From positions 1 to 45,068 of IMG/VR virus record IMGVR_UViG_3300021478_000051: a stretch of DNA of 45,068 nt, one strand, 5' to 3'. Each line of letters starts with the position of its first letter. Position 1 is the first letter of the stretch. The stretch is from a virus. The notes beneath the pieces were generated by a model. That model had not been told where the DNA came from and did no database searches. It was given only the letters and a program-made list of their open reading frames with translations. Positions 38,662 to 45,068 of this stretch are shown one piece after another. A program made the translations under genes and the position numbers.

Positions 38662-40050
38662 ATGGGCTTCGATTTAGCAGCCATTGGCTTGGCCGATCTC
38701 TTTGGTTTCGGCGTGGCAGATGTTGGCGCGGCTGCGGCCGGTGCGGCCGAAGCTGGCGCGGTCGGGGCCGCCGATCTTGGAGCTGGGGCGATTGCGGCCG
38801 ACACCGCGCTCGGGGCCGGCGCGGTCGATCTTGGCGCTGGCGCGATTGGTGGCGGCGCGGTTGACCTGGCCGCCGGAACTGCGGCTGATATTGGAGCGAC
38901 AGCCGGGGCTGGCGCTGCTGATTTGGGAGCTGCCGCCGGGGCGCCCGCTGCCGCTGATATTTCGGGAGCGCTGGCGGGGGCTGGCCCTGACCTTGCCGGC
39001 AGTATCACGCCGGCCGCCTTCGAAGCGGCGGTGGGGGGTGAGCTTGGTACCTCCGTTGGAGGGGCTTCAGCAAGCGCCCTGGAGGGTGCCGGTGCGCTTG
39101 GCGGCGAGGCTGCGACAGCAGCCCCTTCGGCTACTGCCTTTGCCCCAGAGGCTGGCGCTGGCGCTGTAGGGCCATCCGCCACGTCAGTAGCCAATGCCGG
39201 TACCCTTGCTCCAGATGTGATCGCCGCCGGCGCCGATCCCAACATTGCAGCCGCGACCGGCGCCCTCGATACCGCCGGCCCCTCCGTGGCCGCCGCCGAG
39301 CCCGGCACAGCAGCTTCGCTGGCGGGCGGCACCCCTGGCGCTGTGGCGAATGCCGCCGCCGCCCCAGCCGCTGCGCCTGCCCCAGCCGCTGGCGGCGGTA
39401 TCACCGCCGGCGTATCAAGCGTGCTCAACAGCCCCTGGACCCAGGCTGCCGAGCTGGCGCTCCCACTCGGAATGCTGGGCTATAATCTGATCAAGGGGCC
39501 GCCCCCGATCCCGCCCCAGGCTAACGAAGCCGTCGCCAATGCAGAGGCGAATGCAAAGCCGCTGGAAGCGGCAGCGACCCAAAACACCGGCTTATTCAAC
39601 GCGACGGCGGCGGCTGATCTCAACTTGGCAAATAATTTCCAGATCAACCCTGCACAGGCGGCGGCGCTCAACACCCAGCGCCAGAACCGCCTGAACCAGC
39701 TCTATCAGCAGATTGCGAATCAGGGTAACTCCAACCCAGAGCAAACCAGCGAATGGGTCCAAGGCAAGAACCAGATCGAGCAGGATATTCTTTCGCAGCA
39801 AGTTCAGATGATCAATCAATTGATCTCGACCGCATTCCAGGCATCCACTGCCGCCAACGCTGGTGTGTCAACGGCCGGCAACATCACCAGCCAGGTGGAC
39901 GCTACCTTGATGCAGGCGGCCAACCTTCAGGTACAGCAAGATGCGTCGTTTAATCAGGCGGTATCATCTGCCCTCCAAGCCTTCGGGCTGCTGGCTGGGT
40001 TGAGCAAGTTTGGATCGGCGGGCGTTAAGACAGCGGGAGCCACGGCATAA
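38662..40050 (+). CDS. Internal virion (ejection) protein, Ala/Gly-rich
   Basis: This gene encodes 462 aa. Residues 1-270 are low-complexity Ala/Gly (GAGAVDLGAGAIGGGAVDLAAG) with hydrophobic helices. Residues 290-440 are Gln/Asn-rich helices (AALNTQRQNRLNQLYQQIANQG, IEQDILSQQVQMINQLISTAF). This two-part design and position between nozzle and fibre genes fit podoviral ejection proteins that form a channel across the envelope. Confidence 0.55.
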   Translation: MGFDLAAIGLADLFGFGVADVGAAAAGAAEAGAVGAADLGAGAIAADTALGAGAVDLGAGAIGGGAVDLAAGTAADIGATAGAGAADLGAAAGAPAAADISGALAGAGPDLAGSITPAAFEAAVGGELGTSVGGASASALEGAGALGGEAATAAPSATAFAPEAGAGAVGPSATSVANAGTLAPDVIAAGADPNIAAATGALDTAGPSVAAAEPGTAASLAGGTPGAVANAAAAPAAAPAPAAGGGITAGVSSVLNSPWTQAAELALPLGMLGYNLIKGPPPIPPQANEAVANAEANAKPLEAAATQNTGLFNATAAADLNLANNFQINPAQAAALNTQRQNRLNQLYQQIANQGNSNPEQTSEWVQGKNQIEQDILSQQVQMINQLISTAFQASTAANAGVSTAGNITSQVDATLMQAANLQVQQDASFNQAVSSALQAFGLLAGLSKFGSAGVKTAGATA

Positions 40051-40051
40051 A

Positions 40052-41500
40052 ATGGCTGACGAACAAACCTTCGATGAACGCTCCGGGTCTGGCTTGATGT
40101 TCGACCCTGCGTCTTACGAATCACCCCCGCAGGATCAACAAGCCAGTCTTGATCCTCGCTTACTGAACCCGGCCGCTATGAGCGGCGGCGCTCAGCAGGC
40201 TTTGGAAACGCCCGGCAGCGCTGACCCGATGAAGATGCTCATGAGCCAGATGCAGCAATCGATGGCCGGAACCGACAAGCTGGACGAGGAACGACGCAAG
40301 ACGCTCGACCCAATGATCGCCGGCGTTCGTAGAGATTTGGACCGACCAGGTCCCCAAGTCCCGCAACTCGAAAAGACCCCTAAGCCGCCAGCCCAGCAGC
40401 TCGGTCAAGGTTCGATGGAATTCTTGCAGATTGCGACTGTGTTTGGCGCTCTGGCTGGTGTGCTTACTCGTCGCGGTACGACCACGGCGCTCAATGCTTT
40501 TTCCGGCGCTATTCAGGGGTTCACGCAGGGCAATCTGGAGGTCTACAAAAGCAAGATCGAGGAATGGAGGGAAGCCGTAGCCACGGTCAAAGACGACAAC
40601 CAGAGCAAGCTGGATCAATACAATGCGATCTGGAAGGATCGAAAACTCAACATCGATCAGAAAATGGAAAGCATCAAGCTGGTCGCCTCTCAGTATGGCG
40701 ATGAGATCACCTACAATCTTGGTCAGCAGCGTAACTTCACCATGCTGGCGCAGTCGATCGAGAAGCAACGTGAATTCTTCATGCGCTTTGAGGAATCTAC
40801 CAAGCGCCTCGATAACCAAACCAGATCAATAGATGCCCGTCTTGATAACATGCAGGCCGCCAGCGATGCTGCTTTGATGCCGCTGGTGGAGCGCCGGCTA
40901 AATGGGGATAAGTCGGTTACCACCCAGATGGGCCGCAGCCAGGCCACCCTAAAAGCCTTCAACACGCTTTTGTCAAAGGTGCAGCAAGAGCGCGGTTTTA
41001 CTGCTGAAAACCAGGCCGCTGCTGACCGCGACTACGCTAGTAAACTACGCGAGGCCACGACTGTTGGCGGCCGCGCCGGCAACATTGCCATCTCGGTGAA
41101 CGAGGCCAAGAACATGGTGCCGCAGGCGCTTGCCGCATCCCGCGCGAGCCCGCGCCGCGGTATTGCGCTTTGGAATGAGGCGGCCAACGAATGGAAAATA
41201 CAGAAGGGCGATCCAGCATTTGCCAATCTGGTGGTGAAGACCAATTCCTTGATCAACATCTATTCGCGGGCCGCTACCGGCAGTAGCCAGGGCACCGTCG
41301 ATAGTCGGGTCCATGCGCGCGAGATGTTAAATCCGAATCAGCCTGATAAGGCTTATGAGGCATCGTTGCAGGGTCTAATTGACGAAATTAGCGTCATGCA
41401 GAAGGCGCCAGGTAATGTGCGCGAGGAAATGCGCACCGGTGTGCAAGAGCCGCCGGCGCAGGTGACCGCTCCATCGGCTGGGTGGAAAGTGATCGAGTAA
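40052..41500 (+). CDS. Internal virion protein, coiled-coil
   Basis: This gene encodes 482 aa from ATG 40052. A disordered N-terminus (1-120) precedes a hydrophobic glycine-containing segment (FLQIATVFGALAGVLTRRGTTTALNAFSGAIQGF, about 127-160) and long helices with charged heptads (VYKSKIEEWREAVATVKDDNQSKLDQYN). It is likely ejected with DNA or forms part of the inner core. TAATG coupling with the next gene. Confidence 0.55.
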   Translation: MADEQTFDERSGSGLMFDPASYESPPQDQQASLDPRLLNPAAMSGGAQQALETPGSADPMKMLMSQMQQSMAGTDKLDEERRKTLDPMIAGVRRDLDRPGPQVPQLEKTPKPPAQQLGQGSMEFLQIATVFGALAGVLTRRGTTTALNAFSGAIQGFTQGNLEVYKSKIEEWREAVATVKDDNQSKLDQYNAIWKDRKLNIDQKMESIKLVASQYGDEITYNLGQQRNFTMLAQSIEKQREFFMRFEESTKRLDNQTRSIDARLDNMQAASDAALMPLVERRLNGDKSVTTQMGRSQATLKAFNTLLSKVQQERGFTAENQAAADRDYASKLREATTVGGRAGNIAISVNEAKNMVPQALAASRASPRRGIALWNEAANEWKIQKGDPAFANLVVKTNSLINIYSRAATGSSQGTVDSRVHAREMLNPNQPDKAYEASLQGLIDEISVMQKAPGNVREEMRTGVQEPPAQVTAPSAGWKVIE

Positions 41501-43017
41501 TGCCTCAATTCAAGGTGCAGGCGCCAGACGGCAAGGTGATCACGGTGGAAGGCCCGGAGGGCGCCACTGAGGATCAGGCTATCGCCTTTGCGCAGTCTCA
41601 GCATCAGCCGCAAGCCCCCTCGACCGGCGACGAGCTGGCCAAAGCGGCTGGCCGTGGCCCCATCGGCGTTATCGGTGCCATCGAGACCGGCGCTAATTTG
41701 CTGAATGCCGGCATCGATAAGGGAGAGTCTTTGCTTGGTGTGCGTGAGCAGAATACTCCGCAGACAGACTACGCCGGCAGGCTCACCAAGGCGTTGGGTC
41801 TGGAGCGCGATCCGAATGCCTCCACTGGCCAAAATATTCTTAGCGGGGCGGTCGAAGGCGTTACCAATCCTATAAGTTATCTAGGGGCCGGCGGGCCGGT
41901 GCTGAAAGCCGCCGGCGGCGCGCTCAGCGGGGCCACTTCAGAAGCCCTTGGTGCGGCAGCGCATGAGGTTGCCCCGTCACTAGAAACGCCGGCGCGCATT
42001 ATCGGCGGACTCGGTGGCGGCGCTGCCGCTGGCGGGGCCGCCAGCCTACGTGGGGAAGCCCAAGGCGCTCGCGCGCTCGTTGGACCTCAGGGCATCAAGG
42101 ACGAATCGCAAAGACTCTACCGGGTGCTGGAAAACAATCCCTTGGTCGTGCCGCCTCCGGTTATGAACAATCTGGCTGACACGATGGAAACTTATCTCCA
42201 TAGCAAGTTCTATCGGCCTTACACGGCACCGACGACTTTCAGATTCCTGGACGAGCTGCGCAACGCGCCAAAATCGACAGACCTGGGCGATATCATCAAT
42301 ATCCACGAAGCCCTTGGGCATGTGTCGCCGCAGGTGAACGCCAAGGACGCTGCGGCAGCAGCAGAGTTGCGCGGCGAGCTGCGCTCATGGCTGCAAAAGA
42401 ATGTGCCGCAGGCCAACAAAGAATTGACGGGCGCGCTTGCCAATTGGTCGGCTTACAAGAAAGTCGAGGATGTTGAGAACGCTCTGGAGCGTGCTCAACA
42501 CCGCGCCAGCACGACCGGCACGGGCTCCAATGTACAGAACACGATGCGTCAGGAGATTCGCAAAATCCGCGACAACGCCAAGCGTAATCGCGGCTACACT
42601 GACGCGGAGAACGAACAGATTGATCGGATCATATCCGGCACCATCGTGGAAAATGCGTCACGTTGGGTTGGGCGGTTTGCGCCAACCGGGTTGCATTCGA
42701 CCATGGGGCTTGCCTTCATTTCCCAGATCGCTAGCGCGCCCATCGCCTTCGCCGGCGCCGGCGCTGCGCTAGCAGGCAAGAAGGTTGGCGATTTCCTGAG
42801 CCGCCGGGAGATCGAAAAGCTGGTCACGATGATCCAGGAGCGGGCGCCGGTGAACGCACAGCAAGCTGCGCGTAACCAAGCCCAGCGGACGATAAATTCC
42901 CGTAACGCCAACGCTGCTATCTTGCGCGGTGCCAGCGTCGGTGCCGCAAACGTGCCACAGGGCGACTCAAGGTTTATGCTGGATGCGGCCGGCAACTCTT
43001 ATCCGTATCTGCAATGA
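41500..43017 (+). CDS. Internal virion protein with APDG N-terminal domain
   Basis: This gene encodes 505 aa from ATG 41500. The N-terminal 30 residues (FKVQAPDGKVITVEGPEGATEDQAIAFAQ) are a small domain frequent at the N-terminus of phage virion proteins. A glycine/alanine-rich hydrophobic segment (residues 110-180) and a helical C-terminal half follow. No lytic transglycosylase catalytic motif is visible. Probably an ejection protein partnered with those at 38662 and 40052. Confidence 0.6.
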   Translation: MPQFKVQAPDGKVITVEGPEGATEDQAIAFAQSQHQPQAPSTGDELAKAAGRGPIGVIGAIETGANLLNAGIDKGESLLGVREQNTPQTDYAGRLTKALGLERDPNASTGQNILSGAVEGVTNPISYLGAGGPVLKAAGGALSGATSEALGAAAHEVAPSLETPARIIGGLGGGAAAGGAASLRGEAQGARALVGPQGIKDESQRLYRVLENNPLVVPPPVMNNLADTMETYLHSKFYRPYTAPTTFRFLDELRNAPKSTDLGDIINIHEALGHVSPQVNAKDAAAAAELRGELRSWLQKNVPQANKELTGALANWSAYKKVEDVENALERAQHRASTTGTGSNVQNTMRQEIRKIRDNAKRNRGYTDAENEQIDRIISGTIVENASRWVGRFAPTGLHSTMGLAFISQIASAPIAFAGAGAALAGKKVGDFLSRREIEKLVTMIQERAPVNAQQAARNQAQRTINSRNANAAILRGASVGAANVPQGDSRFMLDAAGNSYPYLQ

Positions 43018-43196
43018 GCAGGAAGAAGCAGCCGTTTGTTGACCTACTGGAAGCTGATATACGCAAGCAGCTACGCAGGGACGACTTGGAAGACGTAGAC
43101 CGAATCAAGCTGATCGAGGCCGGCGTGAAGCTGGCCGGGATGCGGCATAAAGTTGAGGAAGGCGGCGATGGCCCAGGATCATTCTTCACCAAGTGA
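43014..43196 (+). CDS. Small helical protein
   Basis: This gene encodes 60 aa with ATGA overlap at its start. Charged helices (LLEADIRKQLRRDDLEDVDRIKLIEAGVKLAGM). Overlaps the next gene by 29 bp. Function unknown. Confidence 0.45.
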   Translation: MSRKKQPFVDLLEADIRKQLRRDDLEDVDRIKLIEAGVKLAGMRHKVEEGGDGPGSFFTK

Positions 43197-43554
43197 GCTG
43201 CCACCAGGTGTAACGCCTGATCAGCTTTACGATGGCGCCGACCCTAACGTGGTCAAGTTCCGGCCGATGCCTGAGCCAACTGCTGCCGATTTGGTCAAGC
43301 CTAGCGTTATGCAGGCACCGGCCGAGCCTGAGGTGTCACCTCCATTTGACGTAAAACAGGGTTATGCTGCCACCCTGTCGGTCGCGCTCGATATCCTGTC
43401 GGCTCGGCTGCTGGGCCTCCTGGCTGTCATAGCGGCCTGCGGCATCTGGTCATATGCTGTCTGGGAGCCGGACTTAACGCGGACGGTGGCCGCAACCCTT
43501 TTCAGCGTGACCGTGCTTGGCCCGCTGATCGCGCTCTACTGGAAAGCCGGCTGA
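43168..43554 (+). CDS. Two-helix membrane protein in the tail region
   Basis: This gene encodes 128 aa from ATG 43168. Acidic, proline-rich N-terminus (1-65), then two transmembrane helices (LLGLLAVIAACGIWSYAVW and VAATLFSVTVLGPLIALYW). The coding sequence contains a palindromic TGAGGTGTCACCTCC related to the intergenic repeats. It could be a late holin-like or exclusion protein. Confidence 0.5.
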   Translation: MAQDHSSPSELPPGVTPDQLYDGADPNVVKFRPMPEPTAADLVKPSVMQAPAEPEVSPPFDVKQGYAATLSVALDILSARLLGLLAVIAACGIWSYAVWEPDLTRTVAATLFSVTVLGPLIALYWKAG

Positions 43555-43570
43555 TCCGGCAGGAGGCAAC

Positions 43571-44017
43571 ATGAAAAAGCTACTCGACTATTCAATGATG
43601 GCTGCCGCATTGGCAGTTATTTTGATTGCCGTTGCGATGCTCCCAGATCATGGTCCGCGCCACGCTAAAGCGCAGTCCACCGTGCTCGGCCCCAACATTT
43701 ACGCTTACACGGCCGTCACCACTGCGCAGACTATCATCGGCCCCAACCCTACCCGCCACGCGCTTCAGATTTGCAATCCAGGCGCCACCAATATCCTCTG
43801 GATTGCGCCGCTCGGTCTCGCTATTGGCGGTCAGACGGGCGCCATCGTCACAGCGATCACGCCGTCTGCCAACGGCGCCGGCACAGTTGGCGTTCCCGTC
43901 ACGCCGGCCTCCGGTATCGTCACCTGCTTCTCTCCGCCCACCAACGCCCCCTCTATTGGTCAGGGCTGGGCAGGGTTCTCGACCACTACGCCGGTCACTA
44001 TCTACGAATGGCCGTGA
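43571..44017 (+). CDS. Secreted small beta protein (paralogue B)
   Basis: This gene encodes 148 aa with SD AGGAGG 6 bp upstream. Residues 1-34 form a signal peptide (LLDYSMMAAALAVILIAVAML, cleavage likely at AKA-QS). The mature domain (HALQICNPGATNILWIAPLG, then ITPSANGAG and a terminal VTIYEWP) matches the pattern of the proteins at 1646 and 44024. A signal peptide on one of three paralogues suggests surface display rather than virion assembly. Confidence 0.6.
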   Translation: MKKLLDYSMMAAALAVILIAVAMLPDHGPRHAKAQSTVLGPNIYAYTAVTTAQTIIGPNPTRHALQICNPGATNILWIAPLGLAIGGQTGAIVTAITPSANGAGTVGVPVTPASGIVTCFSPPTNAPSIGQGWAGFSTTTPVTIYEWP

Positions 44018-44023
44018 GGAAAC

Positions 44024-44332
44024 ATGACCCTACCCGGCGGAGTAACCAGCGGCATCCCAATCTATACGCCAGTAGTTGGGACTGGAGCCGATCAAGCCGC
44101 CTTAGCTGCAAATAATCTGCGGCGCGGTTTGCTATTTCACAACCCAAGCGCCACCGTTGTGTTTTATCTCATGCCGCAACCGCTGACTGGGTCGGTTGCG
44201 GCAGCGCTCAACACCGGTATTCAGATGCCGGTTGGCTCTACGGTCATCATCGATGACCTTTTTTGTACGTGCGCCTGGCGGGTGATTTCGTCGGCCGCCG
44301 GCGGCAGCTTGACGTGCCTGGAATGGCAATAG
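44024..44332 (+). CDS. Small beta protein (paralogue C)
   Basis: This gene encodes 102 aa with GAGGAAAC upstream. RRGLLFHNPSATVVFYLMPQPLTG, GIQMPVGSTVIIDDLF and a final SLTCLEWQ reproduce the pattern of paralogues A and B. It lacks a signal peptide. Probably a tail surface or fibre-associated domain. Confidence 0.6.
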   Translation: MTLPGGVTSGIPIYTPVVGTGADQAALAANNLRRGLLFHNPSATVVFYLMPQPLTGSVAAALNTGIQMPVGSTVIIDDLFCTCAWRVISSAAGGSLTCLEWQ

Positions 44333-44341
44333 GGATAACAA

Positions 44342-45068
44342 GTGTCCGGCCTTCACGACATGGCGAAGATGACCGTATCCGGCACGCCGGGGACGGGGAC
44401 AATCACGCTCAACGCTGCATCGGCTGGATTCCAGACGTTTGCTGCGGCTGGTGTAGTCAATGGAGAGATTGTTTCTTACTCGATTGTTGATGGCTCCAAT
44501 TGGGAAGTTGGGCGCGGAACATACACGTCTGCCGGAACCTCACTGACGCGCGGCGCGATATGGGGCTCAAGTGGAGCGAATACAGCCATCAACCTGACAA
44601 GCGCAGCGGTGGTCGAGGTCGCTATCCTATCTGAAGACCTTGGGATGCTTTCCTACGCCTCGCGTTTTTATACTGCTGCCAACAACTACGCACCTTACCA
44701 AGCTTCAGGGGGGACGGGGCCGGCGGCCGTAGCCGGTGACACTTATTATGTTCCTATTTACATTCTTGAGCCAGTCACACTTACCGGCATTGGTGTAAAT
44801 ATTAGTGTCGCATCTCTTGGAGCGACTGCATTTCAGGTCGGAATATACAGCAATGTAGCGGGCGTTCCTGGAAGCTTACTTGCTAGCGGCGGAGTAACCT
44901 CGACAGCTACCGGTCAAGTGCTGTTCAGTTTCAGCAGTCCTTATGCGGCAAAGCCTGGGTGGTACTTTTTTGGTGTTCAATATCCCGATACGACGGTTAC
45001 ATTTAGTGCGCAGGCCTTCCCATCGTCCGGCAGCATGTCCCCTGTCTGCGGCGGTGGCCAGCTAGCCA
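44342..45068 (+). CDS. Tail surface protein, N-terminal part (continues at 1-170)
   Basis: GTG 44342 has SD AGGGA 7 bp upstream. The first 100 residues (MTVSGTPGTGTITLNAASAGFQTFAAAGVVNGEIVSYSIVDGSNWEVGRGTYTS) are a widespread phage tail domain. The second domain (LEPVTLTGIGVNISVASLGATAFQVGIYSNVAG) is jelly-roll-like. The frame is still open at the window end; across the 9-bp overlap it continues to 170, giving 295 aa in all. Confidence 0.7.
   Translation, partial: MSGLHDMAKMTVSGTPGTGTITLNAASAGFQTFAAAGVVNGEIVSYSIVDGSNWEVGRGTYTSAGTSLTRGAIWGSSGANTAINLTSAAVVEVAILSEDLGMLSYASRFYTAANNYAPYQASGGTGPAAVAGDTYYVPIYILEPVTLTGIGVNISVASLGATAFQVGIYSNVAGVPGSLLASGGVTSTATGQVLFSFSSPYAAKPGWYFFGVQYPDTTVTFSAQAFPSSGSMSPVCGGGQLA
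45060..45068. repeat. Terminal 9-bp direct repeat (right copy)
   Basis: AGCTAGCCA, identical to bases 1-9. See the left copy for the interpretation as a circular junction. Confidence 0.75.

Noticed and set aside
38637-39428. 263-codon minus-strand Ala/Pro-rich ORF
   Set aside because: Mirror of the Ala/Gly-rich internal virion gene; composition only, no SD.
1-45068. tRNA genes, CRISPR arrays, insertion sequences, integrase/att sites
   Set aside because: I scanned for T-arm-like GTTCGA contexts, regularly spaced repeats and transposase or recombinase motifs and found none convincing; a tRNAscan and profile search would settle it.

Overview
This window looks like the complete genome of a short-tailed (podovirus-type) tailed phage of an alphaproteobacterium, linearised inside a tail gene. 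The first and last nine bases are identical. When that overlap is removed, a tail-protein frame open at the right end (from 44342) continues exactly in frame into the left end and stops at 168-170. That implies a circular or circularly permuted molecule of about 45,059 bp. The host group is inferred from a GcrA-type regulator, GAAC-N7-GAAC boxes of the alphaproteobacterial LexA kind, high GC and Sphingo/Rhizobiales-like phage gene families. I see no integrase, DNA or RNA polymerase, tape measure, sheath, tRNA or CRISPR.

Layout. (1) 1-4693, plus strand: tail, fibre and surface proteins, a continuation of the right end. (2) 7740-4690, minus strand: an early recombination operon with a YqaJ/lambda-exo-like nuclease, a RecT/Bet annealase and several small genes, converging on the tail genes. 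(3) 7741-7840: a compact divergent switch in which two sigma70-like promoters share one inverted-repeat operator. (4) 7841-10954, plus strand: a Cro/CI-like HTH protein, a winged-helix protein, a GcrA homologue and putative replication genes, one carrying 9-bp tandem repeats that could be an origin. (5) 14508-10812, minus strand: an accessory operon with hairpins between genes (M20/M28-like metallopeptidase, multi-zinc protein, small genes), then an HTH gene behind a cluster of LexA-like boxes. (6) 14509-15759: a 1.25-kb largely non-coding stretch rich in inverted repeats, including a candidate structured RNA. (7) 15760-16154: a tiny membrane peptide and an ORF joining a Tat-like signal to a capsid N-terminal fragment.

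(8) 16137-27962, plus strand: a long, tightly overlapping operon starting behind a putative promoter and two hairpins. It holds a DUF1064 protein, small unknowns, a 2OG-Fe(II) oxygenase fused to an HD-like DUF6817 domain, the lysis cassette, the large terminase, a Tad2-like anti-Thoeris protein and the portal. It ends at an 11-codon arginine-rich ORF and a terminator. (9) 28151-28615: one minus-strand gene. (10) 28701-45068, plus strand: scaffold, major capsid, head-tail proteins, tail nozzle, a GNAT protein, low-complexity and internal virion proteins, and tail-surface proteins.

How it may work together: the phage appears to use the host replisome with its own single-strand annealing recombination. 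The switch and the LexA-like boxes suggest a temperate or phage-plasmid-like life, although no integration or partition gene is recognised. Most start codons were chosen from ATGA/GTGA/TAATG stop-start overlaps or clear Shine-Dalgarno (SD) spacing. Functions rest on motif recognition by eye.
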